Shown: in pieces, positions 25,949 through 35,554 of the stretch
How the letters are laid out: every line of letters starts with the position of its first letter
Numbering within the stretch: the stretch's first letter is position 1
NCBI RefSeq assembly: GCF_040833965.1
Contig: NZ_CP162142.1
Span: 1,637,001 to 1,701,000 of the forward strand
Direction: 5' to 3'
DNA from: Leptospira sp. WS39.C2
GTDB lineage: Bacteria; Spirochaetota; Leptospiria; Leptospirales; Leptospiraceae
Length of the DNA stretch: 64,000 nt
Program-made: the position numbers and the translations under genes
The notes under the pieces: generated by a model
Database searches by the model: none
Seen by the model: the letters and a program-made list of their open reading frames with translations, nothing else
Told to the model about the DNA's origin: nothing

Positions 25949-28696
25949 TTGAAAGCAAATTCCCTTCCGCCGATCATCTTAAAAAACGAAGATGGCGGAT
26001 TTTATCTTTCTTCCTCCCCCGAACTTGATGATTTATATCATTTTATATTAGGCCAAGCCAAACGATTTGTATCCGCTAAAACGGCAGCACTTTATTTACG
26101 AAATGAACGTGGGAATCTGAGTCGGATTGGTTTAGTTTCAGATAAATCCAATTCTGCAAATATCGCAAAACATGTGTTTAAGTCAAAAAAAAGTATCCTC
26201 GTAAAAAAGGGAACACACTTAAACCAATCAGATGGTCCAGTATCAGAGTCTTTTATTGCGTGTTATTTGGGAGATGAAATTGGTGACATGTCACTTGGGG
26301 TTTTGGTACTCGAGGGGATCAAACATTTTCAAAATTTTTCTGAACAAGATTTAGATTTAATTAATTATTTTAGTGCAAATTTAAACGCTCTGTTTAAGGA
26401 CACAGTGTTTTCTGAAAATGAACCACAATTTTTCAATTCACTCACAACATCTGTCCTTCTCCTCATTGATAATGCAAATATCCATAATAACAATAATCGC
26501 CTTCAATATTTTTTAGAAGAAATCATCCGCGTAGCCGTTCTAATCAATACTAGTGTAGATTTAGAACATGTGCTTGTCATGGTAATGGAATCTGCAAAAT
26601 CCGTATTTCGTACGGAAGCTAGTTCCTTACTCTTGTTAGATGAAAAAAAAGAATATTTGGTTTTTCATACGGTAACTGGTGAAAAAAGGGAAGAAGTTTC
26701 CAAAATCAAAGTCCCGGTTGGACAGGGTATTGCTGGAACAGTTGCTATAACGAAACAACCAATGATCATCAATGATGCCCAAAATGATGACCGAGTTTTT
26801 CGGGATGTAGACAAGGCTTCTAATTTTGTAACTCGAAATATTTTGGCAAGCCCACTGATTGTTGGTGATGAAGTGATTGGTGTTATTGAGGCAATCAACA
26901 CCATTGACAGGAATAATTTTAGCCAAGATGATATAGATACTTTTTTATCATTTTCAAGTGCCTGTGCTGTTGCCATTCAAAAAACAAGGCTTCTTGACAA
27001 CCTAAACGTCACAAACTTAGAACTCAAACAAAAGTTAAGTACTCTCGAATCTATATTTGATTTGGGCCAAGCTGTCCTCGAATCTCATGACGAACTGGGG
27101 CTTATGTCCAAAACTTTAAGTATCCTCACCAAAGAATTGTCATGCGAAGATGCAGGTATGGTCATTATTGAGGAAAAAAACAAAAATAGAATCCAAGTGT
27201 ATGCAAGGCAACTCGGGATTGTCAGAGAGTCCTTTTTTCCTATGTTTGAGAGCCGTTTATTCTTAAGCCTTATGGAATCAGGTAATCCGAGAATGGCGGT
27301 TGTGACACCACAATTAGAAGAATCGTTTTTAGAACTCGAGTTTTACACTCTAAAGAAAAATTTCCTCATTTTACCCATTGCTCCAAGAGGAGGCAATTTA
27401 CGTGCTGCGTTATATGTGAGTGGGAAACATTCTGCCCATTCATTTAATGAAACAGACCTTAGGATGTTAAAAACATTATCATCTCCTCTTGCAAAAGCTT
27501 ATGAGAACTTACGTCTCAACCAGGAAATCATTACTAAAAAATCGATCGAAAAAGAAATTGAGATCACTCGGAAAATCCAAAACAATATTTTACCCAATGC
27601 ACTCATCCAATCTCCGTTATTCGATTTGGGTGTGATGTCGGTTGCCGCCAAAGAAGTATCAGGCGATTTTTATGATTTTCATGCATTTGGGGATGATCAG
27701 TTTTCCTTCCTTGTTGCTGATGTTTCCGGAAAAAGTTTACCTGCTGCTATTTTTATGGCCATGTCGAGTTCCATTATCAGGACTCTATCTAGAACAACAG
27801 ACATGTCTCCTTCTGAATTACTCTTTCGTGCCAACCAATTGATTTATGAAGATTCTCAGTCAGGCATGTTTGTGACTTTATTTCTTGTGAATTACCAAAG
27901 GAAAACTCGCATATTAAAGTTTGCTTCTGCTGGTCATAATGATCAAATTTGGATCCGAAAGGATGGGAGTTTTGAGCTTCTAAAAGGGAAAGGGGCACCA
28001 CTCGGTGTAGTCCCACATACCAATTACCATGGTGGCGAAATCCATTTGGAACTTGGGGACATTTTGGTCTTTTATACTGATGGTGCCATCGAAGAAAAAA
28101 GTCCAGATGGGGAAGAATACGGCCTCGACAGGTTCATTGATTTTATCATCCAAAGAAGGGAAGAGTCTTCACAAAAAATTGTGGAAGCGGTTTATGATGA
28201 CATTCGATCTTTCTCAAGGTCAGAAGAACAATATGATGATTTTACAGTAATGATTTTAAAGTTTGCGGAGGTGGAAAGTTTTGAGATGGTAAAATCCTTT
28301 GATGCACACCCGAATGAAATTCCAAAACTCCGTGATTTTATTTCTGAACATTTGGAAAAGAAAATCACAAAACCTTTTGCCTTTGATGACATCTTAATAT
28401 CTTTGGATGAAGCAGCGACCAATATTGTGATGCATAGCTACAAAGATACAGAAATCGCGAATCCAAAGTTTGAATGCAAATTTGAACTCATTGGAGATAA
28501 ATTAAAAATTGTTCTCGTAGACGAAGGAAAACCTTTCGACAGAAAAAAAGTACCTAAACCTTCCGTAGAAGCCAATTTGAAAGGTGAACGTAAGGGGGGA
28601 TTCGGTGTTTATCTCATGGAAACCCTTATGGACAAAGTGACGTATGAATACAATGGGAAACAAAACATTACCTATTTGGAGAAAACAATCGTATGA
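25949..28696 (+). CDS. GAF / SpoIIE phosphatase / HATPase fusion, partner-switching regulator
   Basis: 915 residues from a TTG four bases after the preceding gene. Order: a GAF-like region (about 25-150), a clear GAF domain (about 195-350: VPVGQGIAGTVA, VTRNILASPLIV, VIGVIEAIN), a third GAF-like region (about 365-520), a SpoIIE/PP2C phosphatase (about 540-765: EVSGDFYDF, VADVSGKSLPAAIFMA, FASAGHNDQIW, LVFYTDGAIEE), and a C-terminal RsbW-like ATPase domain (about 785-912: ISLDEAATNIVMHSY, VDEGKPFD, GGFGVYLMETLMD). The phosphatase should act on the phosphorylated STAS protein encoded next; the HATPase could rephosphorylate it. No transmembrane helix is seen. Confidence 0.88.
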   Translation: MKANSLPPIILKNEDGGFYLSSSPELDDLYHFILGQAKRFVSAKTAALYLRNERGNLSRIGLVSDKSNSANIAKHVFKSKKSILVKKGTHLNQSDGPVSESFIACYLGDEIGDMSLGVLVLEGIKHFQNFSEQDLDLINYFSANLNALFKDTVFSENEPQFFNSLTTSVLLLIDNANIHNNNNRLQYFLEEIIRVAVLINTSVDLEHVLVMVMESAKSVFRTEASSLLLLDEKKEYLVFHTVTGEKREEVSKIKVPVGQGIAGTVAITKQPMIINDAQNDDRVFRDVDKASNFVTRNILASPLIVGDEVIGVIEAINTIDRNNFSQDDIDTFLSFSSACAVAIQKTRLLDNLNVTNLELKQKLSTLESIFDLGQAVLESHDELGLMSKTLSILTKELSCEDAGMVIIEEKNKNRIQVYARQLGIVRESFFPMFESRLFLSLMESGNPRMAVVTPQLEESFLELEFYTLKKNFLILPIAPRGGNLRAALYVSGKHSAHSFNETDLRMLKTLSSPLAKAYENLRLNQEIITKKSIEKEIEITRKIQNNILPNALIQSPLFDLGVMSVAAKEVSGDFYDFHAFGDDQFSFLVADVSGKSLPAAIFMAMSSSIIRTLSRTTDMSPSELLFRANQLIYEDSQSGMFVTLFLVNYQRKTRILKFASAGHNDQIWIRKDGSFELLKGKGAPLGVVPHTNYHGGEIHLELGDILVFYTDGAIEEKSPDGEEYGLDRFIDFIIQRREESSQKIVEAVYDDIRSFSRSEEQYDDFTVMILKFAEVESFEMVKSFDAHPNEIPKLRDFISEHLEKKITKPFAFDDILISLDEAATNIVMHSYKDTEIANPKFECKFELIGDKLKIVLVDEGKPFDRKKVPKPSVEANLKGERKGGFGVYLMETLMDKVTYEYNGKQNITYLEKTIV

Positions 28697-29034
28697 ATGA
28701 AGATAAAATTGGAATCCGTTCAGAAGAAATCGGGAATAAAATGGTTGTACATGTAGAAGGCAATTTGGATGTTCACAACACACATAAAATTGAAAAAGAC
28801 TTACTTGCTCTTGTCAGTTCTTCTGGAAAATCAGTGGTCTTTAATTTGAGTGAAGTGCCTTTTATTTCATCCGCAGGACTTCGCCTTCTTGTCACAACAC
28901 TTAGGCATTGCCAAGAACAGAAAATCAGTATTTCTATTTGTGGATTACAACCTGCTGTCGAGAAAGTTTTCGATATCATTGGAATGCAGCAGTTATTCAC
29001 AATTTATCCTGATTTAGAAGCAGCTTTAAAGTAA
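28693..29034 (+). CDS. STAS-domain anti-sigma factor antagonist
   Basis: 113 residues, overlapping the phosphatase gene by four bases (ATGA). The STAS fold is plain: [39 protein letters not shown], with the phosphorylatable Ser in ISSAGLR. In the RsbU/RsbW/RsbV scheme, the dephosphorylated form binds an anti-sigma kinase. Here phosphatase and kinase-like domain are on one neighbouring chain, so this is probably its direct substrate. The output target is not encoded nearby. A 7-bp hairpin (29037-29054) follows the stop. Confidence 0.88.
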   Translation: MNEDKIGIRSEEIGNKMVVHVEGNLDVHNTHKIEKDLLALVSSSGKSVVFNLSEVPFISSAGLRLLVTTLRHCQEQKISISICGLQPAVEKVFDIIGMQQLFTIYPDLEAALK

Positions 29035-29036
29035 AA

Positions 29037-29054
29037 ATCACTTTTCTAAGTGAT
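29037..29054 (+). other. Short hairpin between the STAS gene and acyl-CoA carboxylase genes
   Basis: ATCACTT and AAGTGAT form a perfect 7-bp stem with loop TTCT. No T run follows, so it is at best a weak terminator or a transcript-processing signal separating the regulator genes from the carboxylase genes. Confidence 0.4.
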
Positions 29055-29081
29055 CCTAATCAAAACATTGGAAAAAAACTT

Positions 29082-30728
29082 ATGGAAACCATGCAGTATT
29101 CCCTAAACAACCCGTTCAAAGAATCCAAGGCTCCGGAAACCAAAACCGGAATTTATGACGATGCTCTCAAACTCGGAAAAGAATTAATCGAAAAACCGTT
29201 TCTTGGTGGTGGTGAGGATAGAATCCGTGTCCAACACTCCAAAAATAGGATGACGGTTTGGGAAAGGATCAAAGTTCTCACAGATGAAGAGCCAAACATC
29301 ACCTACCAAAACTGGGGTCCTAATTTAGATGGTGCCTCCATTATCACAGGAATTTTAAATATCAAAGGCCGAGATGTTGCGGTTTATGGACACGATTTTA
29401 CCCTTCGTGCTGGATCCATGGATGCGACTAACGGAAGTAAACTGGCTCGCCTCATCCAAATGGCAGGAACACATGGTATCCCTCTTATCGGGATGAACGA
29501 CTCTGCAGGTGCTTATGTACCAGCGGGAGTGGGTGGTCTCGATGGATACTCAGAAGCTTTCACTGCACTACGCAAAATAAGCGGTGTGGTCCCTTCTGTC
29601 ATGCTTATGTTTGGATTCAACGCTGGTGGTGGTGCATATCTCCCACGCCAAGGATCCTTTATGATCCAATGTGACGGAACCTTTTTTGGTCTCACGGGAC
29701 CTGGAGTCGTAAAGTCAGTTCTCGGGGAAGATATCTCTGCAGAAGACTTAGGGGGACCAAAAGTCCACGGACAATCTGGTGTAGTGGACCTTGTCACAGG
29801 TGATGAGTTAGGATCTCTACGCACAGCAATCCGTCTTCTTTCGTATTTACCAGACAATAACCACAGTTTTGCGCCTTTTTATCCAACCTCTGACCCTGTT
29901 GATAGATTCATTTACGAAGAAGACATTCTTTTCCGCAAAACGTTCAATTCCCCTACAGGGATGAACACTCCATTTGACATCACTCTTTACTTACAACAGA
30001 TCTGTGACCACGGTGAGTTCTTTGAATTACAACCACAAAGAGCTAGAAACATTGTCACTGCTTTTGGTCGTATTGGTGGCCATGTTGTTGGTTTTCTTGC
30101 CAATAACTCGGCTGTTTCTTCAGGTCAGATTGACATTGGAGCTTCTCGTAAAGGAACTCGTTTTGTTCGATTCTGTAACTTGTACAATATCCCAATGGTG
30201 TTTGTAGAAGATACTACAGGATTTTTACCAGGTCGTGACCAAGAACATAATGGTATTGTATTAGAAGGAAGAAAACTCCTCGATTCCATCATTGACCTTC
30301 GTACCCCAAGACTCACACTCATCATCCGAAATGCGTTTGGTGGTGCTTATGCAACATTTAACTCGTATTTTACGGGAGCATCTATGGTATTTGCTCTTCC
30401 AACAGCAAGGATTGCCGTTATGGGCCCTGCTGGAAAAGAGTATGTATACAAAGATGAAATCACTGGGGTCCAAAAAGAATACCTAGCCAATATCAAAAAA
30501 GGCATGGGTGAAAAAGAAGCAGTCTCCATTCGGGATGGAAAACTTTTTGAAATTGGCCAACGATACGAAAAAGAACTCATGAATCCAAAAGAAGCTCTTT
30601 CTCTTGGTTCTGTTTCATCCATCATCCTACCAGGTTACACTCGTAATGTTTTATCTAAAAACTTAAGTTTCCTGATGTCGAAATACAAACCGGCGGAAAT
30701 GTCCGGACCTCAAAGGGAGTTTGAATAA
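29082..30728 (+). CDS. Acyl-CoA carboxylase, carboxyltransferase subunit
   Basis: 548 residues, the length of PccB/AccD-type carboxyltransferases with both halves of the crotonase fold. Seen: [20 protein letters not shown], the oxyanion-forming [13 protein letters not shown], then [13 protein letters not shown] and [22 protein letters not shown]. It transfers CO2 from carboxybiotin to an acyl-CoA. Propionyl-CoA is the likeliest substrate for a fatty-acid-using leptospire, but acetyl-CoA or other acyl groups cannot be excluded. The biotin subunit gene follows five bases later. Confidence 0.88.
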   Translation: METMQYSLNNPFKESKAPETKTGIYDDALKLGKELIEKPFLGGGEDRIRVQHSKNRMTVWERIKVLTDEEPNITYQNWGPNLDGASIITGILNIKGRDVAVYGHDFTLRAGSMDATNGSKLARLIQMAGTHGIPLIGMNDSAGAYVPAGVGGLDGYSEAFTALRKISGVVPSVMLMFGFNAGGGAYLPRQGSFMIQCDGTFFGLTGPGVVKSVLGEDISAEDLGGPKVHGQSGVVDLVTGDELGSLRTAIRLLSYLPDNNHSFAPFYPTSDPVDRFIYEEDILFRKTFNSPTGMNTPFDITLYLQQICDHGEFFELQPQRARNIVTAFGRIGGHVVGFLANNSAVSSGQIDIGASRKGTRFVRFCNLYNIPMVFVEDTTGFLPGRDQEHNGIVLEGRKLLDSIIDLRTPRLTLIIRNAFGGAYATFNSYFTGASMVFALPTARIAVMGPAGKEYVYKDEITGVQKEYLANIKKGMGEKEAVSIRDGKLFEIGQRYEKELMNPKEALSLGSVSSIILPGYTRNVLSKNLSFLMSKYKPAEMSGPQREFE

Positions 30729-30733
30729 TTTCC

Positions 30734-33487
30734 ATGTTAGATAAGAATTTAAAACGCATTCAGTTCCAAGAATCAGAGTCCGCATGGATACGATCCTTCA
30801 GTGTGGAATCAATCAAGTGCCTCATCGTTTGCCGTGGTCCTGTTCGTAAGGAAACCATGGATGTTTTTGATGCCATTGGTGTGAAAGAATATGGAATTTT
30901 ACTTTCTGAAAAAGATTCCATCGTGTATCCAAAAGCACTTGCTCCAGAACTTCGTAACTTCCGTTTCCCTGAAAACATCCACCGAGTTCCTGATTATATG
31001 GGAGCTGGTAAGGAAGAAAAAGAAGAACGCATCCACCAAATCATTGGAATCGCCAAAGACAATGGTTATACCCATATCTTTGCTGGTTACGGATTTATGG
31101 CAGAAGATGCCGAGTTCATTGAAGCCATTGAAAAAGCAGGCATCATCTTTATGGGACCAAGTTCCCATGTAGCAAAAGGGGCAGGGGCAAAAGACGAAGC
31201 AAAAAAACTCGCACGTAGCCTCAATGTTTCGGTAACTCCAGGTGTGGATAATATCACAGCCCTCGCGTTACTTCGTAAAACGGGAAATTCCAAAGATGGA
31301 CTTCTGAAAGTTGCCAAAGAAAATAACCTAAACTTCTCATTTGATGAGAAAAAATCTTTGGAAGACAATGCGGAAAATTTACTCCAATTGTCTTATGAAA
31401 AAACCATCGACATCACTTCCATTCCTGACTTACAAAAAGAGTCAGAAATTCTTTGTGAAGACATTTGGAAAAAATACCCAGGCAAACGCATCCGATTCAA
31501 ATACATCGGTGGTGGTGGTGGAAAGGGTCAACGTGTGATTTCAGAAAAATCTGAAATTGATTCTGCTGTTATGGAAATTTTGGCAGAGTCCAAAGTCACT
31601 GCTGTTGGATCCAACAGAAACTTCCTCATTGAGTTAAACATCGAAAACACTCGTCACAATGAAATCCAGCTCATCGGTAACGGAGAGTGGTCATTATCTC
31701 TTGGAGGACGTGATTGTTCCCTTCAGATGCACGAACAAAAACTCTTAGAGATTTCACAAACCGTGGAACTCTTACAAAAAGAAGCAGACCTTGTTCGTTC
31801 CTCCAATGCAAAAAAAGCGGCTATCCTCGACAAAGATGTGCAAACACTCAAAGATATGGAACACCAAGCAGAAGTGTTTGGAAAGGCAATTCGCTTAAAC
31901 TCTGTTTCTACATTCGAATGTATCGTAGAAGGGAATAGTTTTTTCTTTATGGAAGTAAACACTCGGATCCAGGTAGAACACCGAGTCACCGAGATGGTGT
32001 ACAAGATGAAGTTTACCAATCCTAACGATCCAAACGACTTCTTCTACATTGATTCCCTTGTGGAAGCGATGGCAGTGTTATCTATCCATGGACCACGAGT
32101 TCCAAAACCAGAACGAATTGTTCGCAATGTTTCTGGTGCAGAAGTTCGGATCAATGCCACAAACCGTGCCCTCCAACCTCACGCGGGTGGGATCATCCAA
32201 AATTGGTCAAACCCACTTCCGGAAGAGATCCGGGATGACCAAGGGATTTGTACTCGTAACCCAGATACAGGTGCCTTTGTGCATTATAATTTGGCTGGGG
32301 CTTATGATTCGAATGTGGCTCTCATTGTTTCTTATGGCAATAGCCGGACAGAAAACTTGGAAATTTTAGGAAATATCCTTCGCAAAACAGAGCTTAGGGG
32401 CCAAAACCTAGAAACCAACTTACTTGTCCACTATGGTCTTATCCAATGGATTTTGGGTAAAGATGCAATGTTCAAACCATCCACTGCATTTATGATTTCT
32501 TATTTAGCAGGGATCGGTGCCTTACAGTCTGTTATCAATGATTTGGATTTGGAATACCTTTGGTCAGAAAAAACAAAGGGCGCTGATCCTGATCTAAAGA
32601 AAATTCTCAATAAGAAGATGACACTTGTCATCCGTCCTATGGAACGTCTCCTTGCAAATCCACATTTACTTGGCGGATTTCTCGGATATTTTGATGGAAA
32701 ACTTTGGACTCGTAGTGGAAACAATATTAGTTTCAACGAAAACCCAATCCAATTTTTAGATTCCTTGTACTATTATTTGAATTTAGATACAACGGAAGAA
32801 AAAGCAAGTTCAGAAAAAATTTGGGACCACGATGCGAAGTTACTCATCGAAGCAAAAGAGTTTTATTCCGAACTAACCAAACGTACTGGACTCAAAACTT
32901 GGAAAGAAATTTCTGAAGTGTTTGCGAAAGGGAAAAACCCATCCAAAGAAATTTCGGATGAACTTTGGGAAAAAGTCAAAGCAAGCCATAATGGTTTCCA
33001 AGCTGGTCTTGAGACTTTACTTTTACTTCCGAAAATTGGATTAAAATCTAATTTCTTTGGGCTTGATGTGAATGCGGATTTGGACGGTGTTGTTCCAGAC
33101 GAGTATAAAAACAAAGAGACAAGAGATGCGTTTATCAAAACTCTAAACCCTCCACCAAAGATGTCTGGGGATGAAATTGTGGCTCCAATGGGTGGAATGT
33201 TCTATTCTAAGGAAGCACCAAACTTACCTCAGCTCATCAATGAAGGAGATCATTTCCAAGCGGGCCAACCACTTTTTATCATTGAAGTGATGAAGATGTT
33301 TAATAAGATCCTCGCACCAGTGAGTGGAACCGTTGTGAAAAATTTGATGGTAGATTCTGATGGAAAGATTGTAACAAAAGCACAACCTATCTTCAAAATC
33401 AAACCTGATGAGATTTTGAAAGAAGAATCACCGGAAGACATTCGTGCAAGAAAAGTGAAGGTAACAAAGGAAATGGGGCTCGGTTGA
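30734..33487 (+). CDS. Acyl-CoA carboxylase, biotin carboxylase and carrier subunit
   Basis: 917 residues, clearly longer than the usual 650-700. The biotin-carboxylase N domain begins near residue 20 (CLIVCRGPVRKETMDVFDAI), an ATP-grasp domain follows (FKYIGGGGGKGQRVIS, FLIELNIENTRHNEIQ, FFMEVNTRIQVEHRVTEMV) and the carboxylase C domain continues (GAEVRINATN). Extra segments around 165-240 and 345-375 and a long helical region (560-800) explain the length. The biotinyl domain is at the C-terminus with Lys854 in IIEVMKMFN. It carboxylates biotin with ATP and bicarbonate for the preceding subunit. Confidence 0.85.
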   Translation: MLDKNLKRIQFQESESAWIRSFSVESIKCLIVCRGPVRKETMDVFDAIGVKEYGILLSEKDSIVYPKALAPELRNFRFPENIHRVPDYMGAGKEEKEERIHQIIGIAKDNGYTHIFAGYGFMAEDAEFIEAIEKAGIIFMGPSSHVAKGAGAKDEAKKLARSLNVSVTPGVDNITALALLRKTGNSKDGLLKVAKENNLNFSFDEKKSLEDNAENLLQLSYEKTIDITSIPDLQKESEILCEDIWKKYPGKRIRFKYIGGGGGKGQRVISEKSEIDSAVMEILAESKVTAVGSNRNFLIELNIENTRHNEIQLIGNGEWSLSLGGRDCSLQMHEQKLLEISQTVELLQKEADLVRSSNAKKAAILDKDVQTLKDMEHQAEVFGKAIRLNSVSTFECIVEGNSFFFMEVNTRIQVEHRVTEMVYKMKFTNPNDPNDFFYIDSLVEAMAVLSIHGPRVPKPERIVRNVSGAEVRINATNRALQPHAGGIIQNWSNPLPEEIRDDQGICTRNPDTGAFVHYNLAGAYDSNVALIVSYGNSRTENLEILGNILRKTELRGQNLETNLLVHYGLIQWILGKDAMFKPSTAFMISYLAGIGALQSVINDLDLEYLWSEKTKGADPDLKKILNKKMTLVIRPMERLLANPHLLGGFLGYFDGKLWTRSGNNISFNENPIQFLDSLYYYLNLDTTEEKASSEKIWDHDAKLLIEAKEFYSELTKRTGLKTWKEISEVFAKGKNPSKEISDELWEKVKASHNGFQAGLETLLLLPKIGLKSNFFGLDVNADLDGVVPDEYKNKETRDAFIKTLNPPPKMSGDEIVAPMGGMFYSKEAPNLPQLINEGDHFQAGQPLFIIEVMKMFNKILAPVSGTVVKNLMVDSDGKIVTKAQPIFKIKPDEILKEESPEDIRARKVKVTKEMGLG

Positions 33488-33488
33488 T

Positions 33489-34541
33489 CTAACCGTAGCC
33501 TACAATGGTTTTGTAAATCTCACCTAACGGGAGGATGTGGTCAACACATCCTCTTTTGATTGCCTCTTTTGGCATTCCAAATACAACAGAAGTTTCTTCA
33601 TTTTGAGCGATGGTTTCTGCCCCAGCTTCCTTCATTTCAAAAAGACCTGCTGCTCCATCATCTCCCATTCCAGTCATAATGATTCCTCTTGCGTTTTTTC
33701 CTGCAGACTTTGCCACAGAACGGAATAAAACATCTACAGATGGTTTGTGCCGGTTCACAAGTGGTCCATCCACCACTTCGACAAAGTACTGAGCGCCTGA
33801 ACGTTTTAAAGTCATGTGTTTGTTCCCTGGAGCAATGAGTGCAAGGCCTCTTACCACACGGTCTCCATCTTTTGCTTCTTTAACAGATATTTCACAAATG
33901 GAATCCAAACGTTTCGCAAAGGCTTCCGTGAATTTTTCAGGCATATGTTGGACAATCACAATCCCCGGAGTTTTGTCTTTCGGTAATTTAGTTAACACAT
34001 GTTCGAGGGCAATGGTTCCACCAGTGGAAGTGCCAATGGCAATTATTTTTTCTGTAGCTTGTAAGGAAGAGAGTTCCTGTTTTTTGTCCAGATTGATTTT
34101 GAATTCGTTTGAGACATTAGGTTTGGGAAGGTGTTTGATAGTGGCGGAAGCAGCTGCAATCACTGCGTCGGTGAGAGCGATTGTACTTTCATTCAAAAAA
34201 TCTTTTAAACCTATTTTGGGTTTTGTAATAATGTCGCAGGCGCCTAAATTCATTGCAAGGATGGCCGTCTCCGATCCTTCCGTAGTCAGTGTGGAACAGA
34301 TGACAACCGGTGTAGGTCTCTCTGTCATAATTTTTTTAAGAAACGACAAACCATCCATTCTTGGCATTTCAATATCAAGAACAATCACATCTGGCCAATC
34401 ATTGTTCATTTTATCTAAGGCAAAAATGGGGTCAGATGCACTGCCTAAAAATAAAAAATGAGAATCTTGTTTAAAAATTTCAGTTAATACTTGTCTTACG
34501 ACAGCGGAATCATCAACCACAAATACCTTGATTTTTTTCAT
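33489..34541 (-). CDS. cheB: Chemotaxis response regulator protein-glutamate methylesterase CheB
   Basis: 350 residues from the ATG at 34541, with GGTGGAG upstream; a longer frame from a TTG at 34577 is less likely. The receiver domain has the phosphorylated Asp56 ([13 protein letters not shown]) and a Lys in ITKPK. The methylesterase domain carries the catalytic triad in IGTSTGGT (Ser), IVQHMP (His) and [10 protein letters not shown] (Asp). It demethylates and deamidates receptors. It is the last gene of the operon, two bases after cheD. CheR, its methyltransferase counterpart, is absent from this window. Confidence 0.95.
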   Translation of the reverse strand: MKKIKVFVVDDSAVVRQVLTEIFKQDSHFLFLGSASDPIFALDKMNNDWPDVIVLDIEMPRMDGLSFLKKIMTERPTPVVICSTLTTEGSETAILAMNLGACDIITKPKIGLKDFLNESTIALTDAVIAAASATIKHLPKPNVSNEFKINLDKKQELSSLQATEKIIAIGTSTGGTIALEHVLTKLPKDKTPGIVIVQHMPEKFTEAFAKRLDSICEISVKEAKDGDRVVRGLALIAPGNKHMTLKRSGAQYFVEVVDGPLVNRHKPSVDVLFRSVAKSAGKNARGIIMTGMGDDGAAGLFEMKEAGAETIAQNEETSVVFGMPKEAIKRGCVDHILPLGEIYKTIVGYG

Positions 34542-34543
34542 TT

Positions 34544-35032
34544 TTATTTTTTCTCCACCCAAACTTCGCCGTCCCAAATCGAAAAATAGATTTTTCTCGA
34601 TTGGTTTCCACCTATATCTTCGGAAATGATTTTGATATGGTTTTCTAAAAGGATTCTTTTGGCGAAGTCAGCATTTTTGTTACCAATGAGACTTGTTGTA
34701 TCATTTCTGAAAATTTCTCGTTCTTCATTTAAGAACATATTGGACCCTCCAAATATTTTCGCTGAATATTCGTTAGGTTTAGTGTGTTTCTTTTTTATCT
34801 CTGTTAAAAAATATTGGATAGCATCAATACCATATTTATAAGTTTTTTCTAATTTAATATCAGCTGGGTAAGGGAGTAAAAAATGACACATACCACCAAT
34901 ATGCTGGATTGGATGCCACAAAACTATGGAAACACAAGATCCAAGAAGTGTTCGAACTCGATAATGACTATCACCGAAAAAAATTTCTCCTGGATTTAGG
35001 AAACGATCGATGACTTCAAAAGGAGGTTCCAT
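34544..35032 (-). CDS. cheD: Chemoreceptor glutamine deamidase CheD
   Basis: 162 residues. The catalytic Cys and His are in [14 protein letters not shown] and [10 protein letters not shown], the two hallmark motifs of CheD. It deamidates receptor glutamines and in some bacteria works with CheC. Its start abuts the cheW stop without a gap and its stop is two bases from the cheB start. No cheC or cheX is found here. Confidence 0.93.
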   Translation of the reverse strand: MEPPFEVIDRFLNPGEIFFGDSHYRVRTLLGSCVSIVLWHPIQHIGGMCHFLLPYPADIKLEKTYKYGIDAIQYFLTEIKKKHTKPNEYSAKIFGGSNMFLNEEREIFRNDTTSLIGNKNADFAKRILLENHIKIISEDIGGNQSRKIYFSIWDGEVWVEKK

Positions 35033-35554
35033 TTAATTTACTTGGGATGTTGTTTCTTGAATCGATTGGATTTCCGATAGGTCTAAAATTTGATTCATTC
35101 TTAATATGATCACAAACTGATTCTCTAATTTACCAATACCTTGAATGAAATCTAGTCGTATTTTGGATCCAAAACTTGGAGCGTCTTCGATTTGTGTTTC
35201 TGGGATGTCAACTACTTCATTCACTGCATCAACTAATAAGCCTACATCAATGGTTTCTTTTTCTAATTTGATTTCAGTAATGATAATACATGTTTTCCGA
35301 TTTGTTTCTGTTTTCTTTTTGTAAAACCTTGTGTTTAAATCGATCACTGGCACAACATTCCCTCGTAAATTGATGACACCTGGTATGTATTCAGGCATCA
35401 TCGGAACATGTGTCACGGATTCAAACTCAATGATTTCTTTTATATATAATATCCCAAGACCAAATAATTCATTGGAAAGTAAAAAGGTTAGGTATTGAAT
35501 TTCTTGCATTTCCTTCTTTCCCCTAATACTTCTGAAATTTTCCATGATCATCAT
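35033..35554 (-). CDS. cheW: Chemotaxis coupling protein CheW
   Basis: 173 residues from the ATG at 35554, chosen for AAGGAG six bases upstream; the open frame reaches 35608 without a ribosome site. The CheW fold shows [42 protein letters not shown] and [14 protein letters not shown]. It couples CheA to the receptor encoded just upstream. The start lies inside the last 32 bases of the receptor gene, read in another frame, so translation is coupled by overlap. Confidence 0.94.
   Translation of the reverse strand: MMIMENFRSIRGKKEMQEIQYLTFLLSNELFGLGILYIKEIIEFESVTHVPMMPEYIPGVINLRGNVVPVIDLNTRFYKKKTETNRKTCIIITEIKLEKETIDVGLLVDAVNEVVDIPETQIEDAPSFGSKIRLDFIQGIGKLENQFVIILRMNQILDLSEIQSIQETTSQVN

Noticed and set aside
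33814..34461. 215-codon open frame on the plus strand
   Set aside because: Antisense to cheB, whose catalytic motifs are intact; no ribosome site or family match.
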